A DNA stretch of 64,000 nucleotides from Sipunculus nudus. Lineage: Eukaryota; Annelida; Sipuncula; Golfingiida; Sipunculidae. Position 1 is the first letter of the stretch; the number at the start of each line of letters is the position of its first letter. Shown piece by piece: positions 52,401 to 54,097 of the stretch. The translations under genes were made by a program, and so were the position numbers. The stretch spans positions 39,186,714 through 39,250,713 of the forward strand of contig CM049320.1 of the NCBI GenBank assembly GCA_026874595.1, in the 5' to 3' direction. The notes under the pieces are model-generated. The model was given only the letters and a program-made list of their open reading frames with translations, ran no database searches and was not told where the DNA came from.

Positions 52401-54097
52401 TACTCTCATAGCCATGCCAGGGTTTGAACCCAGTCGCAAGTGGAGAGCTCTCATCGTTTTCCCCTAGACTGTCCAGGTCTTGCCATACCTGGATCTGGTG
52501 CTTATGGCTCTTCTGTTAGATCAGCAGTATAAATGTTCAGCTGAGTGTCATGACCCATGGTTCACTTTTTTCCAGGCTGCTTGCTGCTCTGGAGGAGGAG
52601 CTTACAGAGAACATACTGCTGTCTTTCAAAATCTGTGACATCATCAAGGAGTTTGCCATGAAACATTTTAATGTGTATGTCATATACTGCCGAAACCAGA
52701 CGTATCAGCATCGAAAAATGAAGGAACTAGTGTAAGTTGATGACAGCGTTGGTAATGATACTTCATACACAGATGTATGTCTGCATATTGTTTGTGTTTG
52801 CTTTCAGTTTGTTCCACAACTGGTGTCCACCTGTGTTTTTTTCAACCATATTTTATACAGGCAAAATGTGAAAATGTATGTAATTTATTGGAATTAAATA
52901 AATAACTTTTCTATTAAACAATAAGAAACAATATACAGTGACATAAAAAATGCAAGTAACTTAATATTATACATGGATATGATTGGTTGGTATCAGTAAC
53001 ATGATGCATATTAATACTCTCAGAGACTGTCCTGCAGTTATATTACTCTAGAAACCTGAAATAATTTACCTTTATTCAAATTCCTATAATATATTGAAAA
53101 GAAACTTGCTTCTGTGACAACTATGGAAGAAATCCACAAATTTGTAATCTTAAGTAGATCATTTTCAAAATGGAGCCATAAAAGACTTAGCAGTATAATA
53201 TAAATATAGCAGGTTGTTAGGTAAATGTCAGTAAATTTCAGTTTATATTGTTATCATAGTCTGTAATAAATAAATCATTATTTATTATCATTTTTTGATT
53301 TTGTATGAATATCACAATCATAAGTAGTTTCTACACAAGTTAAGATGGATTTATTTGGACTCCATTACTTTTTTCCCAACAGGGCATCTAACCCAGAGTT
53401 TGTGGCAAATGTAAGGCATCTAGAATCAGATCCCCGATGTCAGAGCCTCAATCTGATGTCGTTTCTGCTCCTCCCGATGCAGCGCATCACCCGGCTCCCC
53501 CTGTTGATAGACGCTGTAATTAGCAGATTGGATATGACAGATGACGGTTACCCTCAGGCTACAACTACACTACAGGAAGTCAACAAGGTGTCACAGAATA
53601 TGTTGTCACTTGAAATTCTGTAATATCCTAGATGTGACGGTTTATGTATTGTGGCATTTGATTGATTTGTTATCATAAGTTTTGATGAGTGTCACAACCA
53701 TATATAAACAAAGTACAGTCTTATTTTATTTTAAATTATTTTTATTTATGATGATCATTATATGTATTTATTATGGTGTTAGTAGTTGTATTAATATAAT
53801 GTTGATATTTATTAAAAGAAAGAGCAATTTAGTAATGTATTGATATTTATTGAAGAATGCTTCTCTCCCTTATACTTGTATATTATTAACAATGTATCAA
53901 ATTACAGATGTATTATCAAACTGGTTATTACTTAATAAAACTGTTGTATATTATTTAAAAGTCAAATCTTAGTATTGACCAACATCAAAATTCTACCACT
54001 CCAGGTCGTCAGGCAGTGTAATGAAGGAGCAAAACAGATGGCAAACATGGAGGAAGTGGCAGACATCATGAATAAACTTGTCTACAAAGATATCAAG
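155..54097 (+). CDS. Ephexin-family Rho guanine-nucleotide exchange factor, 19 exons, partial at both ends
   Basis: Spliced gene model: 155-283, 1111-1248, 1604-1729, 2763-2861, 5870-5986, 6935-7048, 7827-7940, 20677-20728, 24972-25059, 35277-36406, 37781-38041, 42895-43000, 43692-43788, 44184-44344, 50353-50409, 51739-51896, 52576-52731, 53383-53587, 54005-54097. All introns are GT-AG and phases match at each junction, giving 1,133 codons without a stop. Domain order: repeated acidic-tyrosine modules, basic linker, proline-rich region, LYQ-type inhibitory helix, DH domain. DH proteins catalyse GDP release from Rho-family GTPases. Ephexins act downstream of Eph receptors or Src kinases at the plasma membrane and cytoskeleton (family knowledge). 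The 'EPLYQMYHKG' motif, 'LWRELPE', 'FEIVTSEASY' and 'LPMQRITRLPLL' support the ephexin branch. I cannot tell which vertebrate paralogue is closest. The start codon, PH domain and C-terminus are outside the window. Whether all N-terminal exons occur in one mRNA is not known. Confidence 0.88.
284..1110 (+). other. Intron between exons 1 and 2
   Basis: AT-rich unique-looking sequence. A 65-codon ORF at 598-795 has no recognisable features and I do not consider it a gene. No repeat or RNA gene was recognised here. Confidence 0.5.
1111..1248 (+). CDS. Exon 2: acidic tyrosine module (DDYEDV)
   Basis: A 138-bp phase 1-1 exon between TTCAG and GTAAAC. It encodes a basic stretch (APVKRKEKRAHR), then DDYEDVTVTVVNGDV, then an acidic His/Asp tail (DESDSHDDENK). 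It is homologous in layout to exons 1, 6 and 7: basic run, DDY core, beta-like VTV strand, acidic tail. The symmetric phase means the exon can be skipped or duplicated without changing the reading frame. Confidence 0.8.
1604..1729 (+). CDS. Exon 3: GQYIHVAPS-type module
   Basis: A 126-bp phase 1-1 exon between GTAG and GTAATT. It begins GQYIHVAPSGN and continues through CEYHKDYKNMAVSLMHDTHK. The opening nine residues are identical to exon 4. The middle 'EYHKDYKNMAVSLMHD' can be read as a diverged form of the DDYEDV-VTV-HGD core. It could be an alternative cassette to exon 4; the sequence alone does not decide this. Confidence 0.7.
1874..1972. repeat. (TA)n-(GT)n microsatellite
   Basis: About 75 bp of uninterrupted TA dinucleotides run straight into roughly eleven GT dinucleotides. 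It lies in the intron between exons 3 and 4. The remaining intron to 2762 is AT-rich without recognised structure. Confidence 0.95.
2763..2861 (+). CDS. Exon 4: GQYIHVAPS-type module, short
   Basis: A 99-bp phase 1-1 exon between TTTAG and GTAACA. It begins GQYIHVAPSST, like exon 3, and continues KTVLSMLHVKIDESKTG. It lacks the central acidic tyrosine of the other modules, so it may be a shortened relative of exon 3. Exon 3 and exon 4 share little flanking intron that I can see, so the duplication is old. Confidence 0.68.
2935..3115. repeat. Interspersed repeat of the 'gaccacc' family, diverged
   Basis: Starts near ACAGTATAACCCCACCATTA, contains CGACCACCTTTGGGA and ends GGTGGTCGCAAGGTGGAGTT. 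It therefore has a rough inverted-repeat layout, with a GACCACC block inverted against GGTGGTC. Related copies occur at about 7195-7300, 8090-8275, 42485-42545 and 52003-52060. Such short palindromic repeats ending in GTGAAACCTGT are common in marine invertebrate genomes (general knowledge). Confidence 0.5.
3428..5174. mobile_element. Family A repeat, copy A1 (full-length-like, tandem 280-bp units)
   Basis: Begins GTATCCGCCAAAAC/GTTTTGCGGATAC, a hairpin, and ends near GGCGGATACACGTAGTCGC and CGTATTCTAGTTT. The outer GTATCCGCC and GGCGGATAC are inverted. The interior is about five tandem units of 280 bp (unit starts near 3651, 3931, 4211, 4491 and 4769), each with two GTGGCGCCAC palindromes and the phrase CTCATATCTCGGGAACCG. 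An 18-G run lies at about 4997-5014. No transposase ORF is present, so it is non-autonomous or satellite-like. Copies A2, A3 and a fragment A4 occur in the same gene. Confidence 0.75.
5870..5986 (+). CDS. Exon 5: PPxKPPRRY / EEYVDV module
   Basis: A 117-bp phase 1-1 exon between TTCAG and GTAATT. It encodes GPPTKPPRRYVEEYVDVTIQ, then a Cys-containing basic tail (CKVDRCTRVSECKRG). The EEYVDVTI core aligns with DDYEDVTV of exons 2, 6 and 7. The preceding PTKPPRR is a possible SH3 ligand. Three cysteines in the tail are absent from the sister modules. Confidence 0.75.
6935..7048 (+). CDS. Exon 6: acidic tyrosine module, first tandem copy
   Basis: A 114-bp phase 1-1 exon between TTAG and GTAATT. 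It encodes GFTGKSVTKRSRLRHYQ, then DDYEDVSVTVTHGDADTK, then IDRG. It is nearly identical to exon 7, with two amino-acid differences that I see (H/R before YQ and I/V before DRG). The surrounding intron is duplicated with it, so the pair arose by one recent tandem duplication. Confidence 0.82.
7460..7630. repeat. Short imperfect tandem repeat (AAATAAAG...TGTAAATTAACC)
   Basis: Three to four imperfect copies of a 40-55 bp unit built from AAATAAAG, TGTAAATTAACCAAAT and TATGAA. The first duplication copy (about 6685-6735) has a single unit, so the expansion followed the exon duplication. Confidence 0.7.
7827..7940 (+). CDS. Exon 7: acidic tyrosine module, second tandem copy
   Basis: A 114-bp phase 1-1 exon lying exactly 892 bp after exon 6, with the same acceptor (ATTAG) and donor (GTAATT). 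It encodes SRLRRYQDDYEDVSVTVTHG and ends KVDRG. The reading frame is intact and the two replacements are conservative, so both copies look functional. Use as a pair or as mutually exclusive cassettes is open. Confidence 0.8.
8088..8275. mobile_element. Short palindromic interspersed repeat ('gaccacc' family)
   Basis: Opens GGTGGAACCTGTTTTGAAAG and closes GGTCTTATAACACAGGTTTCA, giving inverted ends (AACCTGT against ACAGGTTT). The interior has repeated TTATAAGACCA. A related, shorter copy is at about 7195-7300. It is a MITE-like element without coding capacity. Confidence 0.6.
8276..10850 (+). other. Intron sequence without recognised genes
   Basis: AT-rich intron between exons 7 and 8. A 96-codon minus-strand ORF at 9290-9580 has no recognisable motif. 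A GGGTTAGGGTTAG tract at about 9719-9731 is too short to be meaningful. I see no RNA gene. Confidence 0.4.
10851..11345. repeat. Degenerate GACTTG/GACTTGGA-rich repeat in two blocks
   Basis: Two clusters, about 10851-10955 and 11208-11335, are built from GACTTGGACT-like words (for example GTGGACTTAGACTTGAGTG). They are separated by about 250 bp of ordinary AT-rich sequence. This could be one decayed minisatellite split by an insertion. No coding potential is inferred from the open Leu/Asp-rich frame. Confidence 0.6.
11489..12366. repeat. 53/54/45-bp minisatellite, about 17 units
   Basis: The unit is GTGATGGTACATGACCACCC followed by TGTTAATGTTGCATTAAGCC and ACAGGTGACATTG. Units ending ...CATTG are 53 bp and units ending ...CAGTTT are 54 bp. 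Three short 45-bp units have the join GCATTACGACAGTTT. Types alternate in a partly regular order and units are nearly identical, which implies recent turnover. It lies in the long intron between exons 7 and 8, distant from any exon. Confidence 0.95.
12367..13707 (+). other. Intron sequence without recognised genes
   Basis: AT-rich single-copy-looking sequence. No ORF, RNA gene or repeat was recognised. Confidence 0.4.
13708..13772. repeat. (ATT)n microsatellite with a higher-order pattern
   Basis: ATT triplets interrupted regularly by ATATATT, giving about three 15-18 bp super-units. Confidence 0.9.
13905..14248. repeat. Purine-rich GACA/CAGA tract
   Basis: About 340 bp of degenerate AGACAGACAG and ACAGAGACAG words with almost all pyrimidines on the minus strand. 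The minus strand stays open in several frames and gives Cys/Leu/Ser/Val-rich artefact peptides. Confidence 0.85.
14249..16495 (+). other. Intron sequence without recognised genes
   Basis: Moderately AT-rich. A slightly more GC-rich stretch at 14400-14640 has no recognisable ORF or RNA. No exon with the required phases was found. Confidence 0.4.
16496..16880. mobile_element. Family A repeat, fragment A4 (internally deleted)
   Basis: Starts near TATCTGTGAAAACAGAGTTT and TTGCAGATAC, matching the family A opening hairpin. It ends near CACTTGTCAACTGCCCATTT and TAGTTT, matching the family A end. Degenerate GGTGGTGCCACCAGC blocks lie between. It is much older than copies A1-A3. Confidence 0.6.
17092..18500. 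mobile_element. Family B repeat, copy B1 (two diverged ~700-bp units)
   Basis: Opens AGCTCAGCTGACTATAAGTC and ATCTGAGCTATAG, then GTCCGTCGTCCGTCTGTC, the same head as copy B2 at 25680. The interior repeats once: AGACTGCCTAATATCAAAACC near 18025 matches AGGACTGCTTAATATCAAAACC near 17343, and TACCTTAAATTTTGCCCAA occurs twice. There is no ORF. The 3' limit is uncertain because the usual terminal CATGACCCATGGGTCAC is not seen. Confidence 0.6.
18501..20676 (+). other. Intron sequence without recognised genes
   Basis: AT-rich. No gene-like ORF; the 101-codon ORF at 20012-20317 has no motif. The last 40 bp form the exon 8 acceptor region. Confidence 0.4.
20677..20728 (+). CDS. Exon 8: short basic linker
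   Basis: A 52-bp exon between GTTTCAG and GTAAGT. It starts in phase 1, as required after exons 1-7, and ends in phase 2. It encodes D-GGRIRLPSNKTGSLGR-R. The phase 1 start fits only the symmetric exon series upstream and the phase 2 end fits only exon 9. Its donor is the first of four tandem GTAAGT copies (see 20729-20915). Reading past the donor meets TAA at once. Confidence 0.78.
20729..20915 (+). repeat. Four 47-bp tandem units, each starting with a GTAAGT splice donor
   Basis: Units start at 20729, 20776, 20823 and 20870. Each begins GTAAGTTTGATGTTGTATCC and ends TTTGATCTCTGTATGTAG. The first GTAAGT is the true donor of exon 8; the other three sit in the context TAG|GTAAGT. Units are identical except for one A/G difference in the first. 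A complete donor hexamer is therefore present four times in 150 bp. Confidence 0.95.
21288..22199. repeat. 21-bp minisatellite with a BamHI site per unit, about 43 copies
   Basis: The unit is ATGGATCCAGTATCATCTTGC. Most copies keep GGATCC, and differences cluster in the bases after CAGTAT. Because 21 is a multiple of three, reading frames stay open on both strands: 340 codons on the minus strand with a TGSMQDD heptad, 315 on the plus strand. I regard these as by-products. It lies within the intron between exons 8 and 9. Confidence 0.95.
22933..23978. mobile_element. Family A repeat, copy A2
   Basis: Begins GTATCCGTAAAAACGAAATT and TTGCGGATACTATG, and ends GCGGATACACGTAGTCGC and CGTATTCTAGTTT. 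It has fewer and more diverged internal units than A1, with repeated GTGGCGCCACCTGCAACC, CTCATATC and CTGCAGACATCCA. No ORF. Confidence 0.75.
23979..24971 (+). other. Intron sequence before exon 9
   Basis: AT-rich and without recognised repeats. It carries the exon 9 acceptor. Confidence 0.4.
24972..25059 (+). CDS. Exon 9: Ser/Lys-rich basic linker
   Basis: An 88-bp exon between TTACAG and GTAAGT, entering in phase 2 and leaving in phase 0. It encodes NRISSNRTSKGSAKKLKKAS, then KQPITPDSN. The run KKLKK is a possible nuclear-localisation or acidic-lipid-binding patch (inference). The exon is flanked by intron sequence without recognisable repeats on the 5' side for about 900 bp. Confidence 0.78.
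25680..30082. mobile_element. Family B repeat, copy B2, with A3 nested inside
   Basis: The head AGCTCAGCTGACTGAAAGTC and GTCCGTCGTCCGTCTG is at 25680. The tail CAGCTGAGCGTCATGACCCA plus TGGGTCACTTGT is at 30051-30082. Between are about nine tandem units of ~337 bp, marked by AGACTGGTGGCGCCACCTGT and TTGATCATGAGATGTT. Family A copy A3 (28739-29902) interrupts the last unit; the poly-T/CTCTATTTTTGAGA sequence resumes after it. A three-unit block of 1,010 bp is duplicated (26287 region matching 27297 region almost exactly). Confidence 0.75.
28739..29902. mobile_element. Family A repeat, copy A3, nested in family B
   Basis: Begins GTATCCGCCAAAACGAAGTT and ends GTTACCCGTATTCTAGTTTT. It contains two to three 280-bp-type units with GTGGCGCCAC palindromes and CTCATATCTCGGGAACCG. 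It is inserted into the T-rich part of a family B unit, so it is younger than B2. Confidence 0.75.
30083..30415 (+). other. Unidentified ORF segment between repeats
   Basis: The frame open from 29994 to 30410 (138 codons) starts inside repeat sequence. Its distal part has a coding-like composition with peptides such as RKKERFISRGIKRIIHKNTN and APVMVTGKDIWQQTWKLL. I do not recognise it. It could be a remnant of a transposon protein or a chance ORF. No splice sites consistent with the host gene are evident. Confidence 0.25.
30525..30597. repeat. (TA)n-rich tract, left flank of CAGGG element
   Basis: Interrupted TA/TATG repeats immediately before the CAGGGTTTCCGC terminus. Similar TA tracts lie at 32219-32266, 32372-32392 and 34066-34151. 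Confidence 0.85.
30598..32218. mobile_element. 1.6-kb non-autonomous DNA transposon, CAGGG termini (hAT-like)
   Basis: Starts CAGGGTTTCCGC and ends GCGGAAACCCTG, a perfect 12-bp inverted repeat. TA dinucleotide sequence flanks both ends, so a target duplication cannot be measured. CAGGG termini are typical of hAT elements (family knowledge). The interior is more GC-rich than its surroundings and has no transposase ORF (longest frame 104 codons, minus strand). Other superfamilies with similar ends cannot be excluded. Confidence 0.6.
32393..34065. mobile_element. 1.67-kb foldback-type element with ~350-bp inverted arms
   Basis: The left end GTCACAGGACAAACTCCGAT and right end ATCGGAGTTTGTCCTGTGAC are exact inverses. 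The arms, about 32393-32750 and 33680-34065, remain inverted over most of their length. Each arm is made of subrepeats of GGACAAACTCCGATC and GATTCTACTAG. The centre (about 32930-33640) has two to three diverged direct repeats around TGGCTTTTTAATTGATAAAT. It sits in TA microsatellite on both sides. No transposase is present. Confidence 0.8.
34066..34151. repeat. (TA)n microsatellite
   Basis: About 85 bp of TA interrupted once by a CATCTT block. Confidence 0.95.
34840..34897. mobile_element. Family B 3' end fragment
   Basis: CAGCTGAGTGCTGACACCCA followed by TGGGTCCCTTGTTAT matches the tail of copy B2. Upstream sequence is not recognisably family B. From here to 35276 I see only the AT-rich intron end and the exon 10 acceptor. 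Confidence 0.5.
35277..36406 (+). CDS. Exon 10: large proline-rich, SH3-ligand-rich exon
   Basis: A 1,130-bp exon between TTTCCCAG and GTTAGT, in phase 0 and out phase 2. It opens NASDSSSDSWETDSESDGY, a Ser/Asp stretch resembling casein-kinase-2 sites. It carries many PxxP motifs: CPPPLPPSKK, RPLPLPPTS, LPPRNK, RLPPRPKT, RPQRPPRPKS and EKPPRIS. One tyrosine motif, ECVYSEVVEP, matches YxxV. The sequence is low-complexity and presumably disordered. Proline-rich N-termini are usual in ephexin-type GEFs, where they can bind SH3 domains (family knowledge). The ORF continues open about 30 bp beyond the donor. The GTTAGT donor is weaker than the others, but the next exon's phase supports it. Confidence 0.9.
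36493..37107. mobile_element. MITE-like element with two tandem cores and inverted ends
   Basis: Left end AAGGCCAAACAAAAAATTAA then GGTATGATTCTCAGGCAC. Right end GTGCCTGAGAACCTACC...TTTTGGCCTT is its inverse. A second left-type end lies in the middle (about 36770), so the element is a direct tandem of two ~275-bp copies. A ~22-C run at about 36551-36571 interrupts the first copy. There is no ORF. It lies 87 bp after exon 10. Confidence 0.65.
37108..37780 (+). other. Intron sequence before exon 11
   Basis: AT-rich and featureless apart from a strong pyrimidine tract before the acceptor at 37780. Confidence 0.4.
37781..38041 (+). CDS. Exon 11: proline stretch plus Ser/Asp region
   Basis: A 261-bp exon between TTTTTTGCAG and GTAAGA, phase 2 in and out. 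It encodes S-LDEQLKSSCRHQTGFKKC, then LPAPPPTPPQSNPASPK, then WSLFDDSEFENDYLSMSSGL. It continues the proline-rich region of exon 10. The acidic FENDYLSM tyrosine is another candidate phosphosite. The sequence is lower in complexity than a folded domain. Confidence 0.85.
39044..39090. promoter_or_regulatory. Cluster of three CRE-like sites (TGACGTCA / TGACGTCG)
   Basis: TGACGTCA at 39044-39051, TGACGTCG at 39069-39076 and TGACGTCA at 39083-39090 lie within 47 bp of an intron. The local base composition is more GC-rich than its surroundings. Palindromic TGACGTCA is the canonical CREB/ATF binding site. Three in this space is unlikely by chance in AT-rich DNA. It may be an intronic enhancer or an internal promoter. 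No initiation element was identified. Confidence 0.45.
39100..42894 (+). other. Intron sequence between exons 11 and 12
   Basis: AT-rich. It contains a (TA)n tract at 40417-40449 and a 'gaccacc'-type fragment at about 42485-42545 ending GGGGTTTCACTGTATA. No ORF of interest was seen. Confidence 0.45.
42895..43000 (+). CDS. Exon 12: linker with DSYMDPF motif
   Basis: A 106-bp exon between TAACAG and GTAGGT, in phase 2 and out phase 0. It encodes SSGISDSYMDPFTELASQP, then TTSHLTVDDPDTDDSE. The GTAGGT donor is suboptimal. Diverged copies of the last ~50 coding bases occur in the first 215 bp of the intron (see 42949-43215). Reading on past the donor stays open for 26 codons to a TAA at 43079. 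Confidence 0.8.
42949..43215 (+). repeat. Decayed tandem copies of the exon 12 3' end and flank
   Basis: The exon 12 sequence CACAAGTCACCTGACT...GACCCAGATACAGATGATTC and its flank AGGTCAAAGGTCAAATTC recur downstream in order. Copies include CACATGTGACTGGACT...GACCCAGATACAGATGATTT (about 43026-43080), CACAAGTGACCTGAATTC (about 43085) and AAGTGACTTAACCCATATAC with AGATGATTTGAAGTAG (about 43154-43190). The unit length is about 60-75 bp and copies are diverged. Only the first copy is coding. Confidence 0.7.
43692..43788 (+). CDS. Exon 13: autoinhibitory LYQ helix
   Basis: A 97-bp exon between TTCCAG and GTGAGG, in phase 0 and out phase 1. It encodes DFCQVYRKGSRFED, then EPLYQMYHKGCIMRDMIRG. The EPLYQ-x-Y sequence matches the conserved N-terminal helix of ephexin-type GEFs. 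In that family the helix packs on the DH domain and blocks the GTPase site until its tyrosine is phosphorylated by Src-family kinases (established for ephexin-type GEFs). The key tyrosine and the following YHK are present, so this regulation is probably conserved. Confidence 0.9.
43812..43842. repeat. (TA)n microsatellite
   Basis: Short TA tract interrupted by TATG, a few bases after the exon 13 donor. A (GAT)n tract follows at 44141-44162 just before the exon 14 acceptor, with ATT-rich low-complexity DNA between. Confidence 0.9.
44184..44344 (+). CDS. Exon 14: acidic linker and pre-DH 'LWRELPE' segment
   Basis: A 161-bp exon between AACAG and GTAAAT, in phase 1 and out phase 0. It encodes an acidic run (DLPEEEEIYIDTSG), a Ser/Tyr stretch (SSSSGYSSVQTQSS), then TLKGIRSLWRELPE. 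The terminal LWxELPE segment is typical of the region just before the DH domain in this family. It reads on into VQQSGVIPSMS of exon 15. Confidence 0.88.
44362..49892. mobile_element. Possible piggyBac-like block bounded by TTAA sites
   Basis: TTAA at 44362-44365 is followed by GCCTTTAAACTCC. At the other end, CAGTAAAGGG is followed by TTAA at 49889-49892, whose inverse reads CCCTTTACTG. TTAA targets and CCTTT-type ends are typical of piggyBac elements (family knowledge). The 5.5-kb interval has more CpG than its surroundings and almost none of families A, B or the 'gaccacc' repeats. There is no transposase ORF. The ends may belong to two separate insertions. Confidence 0.3.
48240..49690. repeat. 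Diverged ~325-360-bp tandem repeats with ACCTGTNCAGGT palindrome
   Basis: Cores lie near 48280 (TTACCTGTGCAGATAAAC), 48604 (TTACCTGTGCAGGTGAGTAA), 48967 (CACCTGTACAGGTGAGTATG) and 49321 (TTACCTGTTCAGGTAAACAT), with weaker ones near 49500 and 49650. Each is preceded by ATTTACCT words. Units are strongly diverged, so this is an old array. The palindrome resembles paired E-boxes (CACCTG/CAGGTG) and also holds a CAG|GTGAGT-type donor on both strands. Confidence 0.6.
50353..50409 (+). CDS. Exon 15: short pre-DH exon
   Basis: A 57-bp phase 0-0 exon between CTACAG and GTAAGG, encoding VQQSGVIPSMSDQELKCKE. It joins LWRELPE (exon 14) to ALFEIVTSE (exon 16), reproducing the 'ELP-V-SG-L / S--E---QE' order seen before the DH domain in ephexins. 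It is preceded by a 6-kb intron that may be largely one transposon-derived block. Confidence 0.85.
51739..51896 (+). CDS. Exon 16: DH domain, conserved region 1
   Basis: A 158-bp exon between CACCAG and GTAAGT, in phase 0 and out phase 2. It encodes ALFEIVTSEASYVKSLDLAH, then MMSDELRHLKKRDRQILFSN and IEAVRETSSK. The FEIVTSExSYVxSL segment is the first conserved DH helix, which contacts the GTPase switch regions. The LFSNIEAV segment is the next helix. This is the clearest domain-level evidence in the window. Confidence 0.93.
52003..52210. repeat. 'gaccacc' family fragment plus ~36-bp tandem repeat
   Basis: AAGGTGGAACTTTTGATCAG to GGTTTCACTGTT is a short copy of the 'gaccacc' family. It is followed by four to five copies of a unit built from ATTGGATCTTTTATTATCAG and AGCCATTGATA. 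Confidence 0.65.
52310..52490. mobile_element. SINE-like repeat with a tRNA B-box-like motif
   Basis: Contains AACCGGAGAACCCAGAGAAA and, downstream, CAGGGTTTGAACCCAGTCGC, which resembles a degenerate RNA polymerase III B box (GGTTTGAACC). Repeats with this CCGGAGAACCC...GGTTTGAACCC layout are widespread in animals (general knowledge). Ends and orientation were not determined. Confidence 0.4.
52538..52569. mobile_element. Family B 3' tip forming part of the exon 17 acceptor
   Basis: CAGCTGAGTGTCATGACCCA followed by TGGTTCACTTTTTT matches the family B tail. It ends six bases before exon 17, so the repeat provides much of the polypyrimidine tract of that splice site. Confidence 0.55.
52576..52731 (+). 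CDS. Exon 17: DH domain, central helices
   Basis: A 156-bp exon, phase 2 in and out, ending GT|GTAAGT. It encodes LLAALEEELTENILLSFKIC, then DIIKEFAMKHFNVYVIYCRN and QTYQHRKMKELV. The pattern 'F--Y--YC-N---Q---L' is characteristic of the middle of the DH domain. Its acceptor tract (CTTTTTTCCAG) is supplied by the 3' tip of an interspersed repeat at 52538-52569. Confidence 0.92.
53383..53587 (+). CDS. Exon 18: DH domain, conserved region 3
   Basis: A 205-bp exon between CCCAACAG and GTGTCA, in phase 2 and out phase 0. It encodes ASNPEFVANVRHLESDPRCQ, then SLNLMSFLLLPMQRITRLPL and LIDAVISRL. The LPMQRITRLPLLI helix is the DH signature that forms much of the Rho-binding surface. The catalytic-surface residues look intact. 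I place the exon end after EVNK because exon 19 resumes VVRQCNEGA in frame. The GTGTCA donor is weak and reading on would end at a TAA after eleven residues. Confidence 0.9.
54005..54097 (+). CDS. Exon 19: end of DH domain (VRQCNEGA helix)
   Basis: A 93-bp phase 0-0 exon between CTCCAG and GTAAGC. It encodes VVRQCNEGAKQMANMEEVAD, then IMNKLVYKDIK. VRQCNEGA followed by a Met/Glu-rich helix is the conserved last DH helix of ephexins. Its 3' half together with the donor is the founder unit of the array that fills the rest of the window. Failure to use the donor adds V-S and then TAG, which would truncate the protein before the PH domain. Confidence 0.9.
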
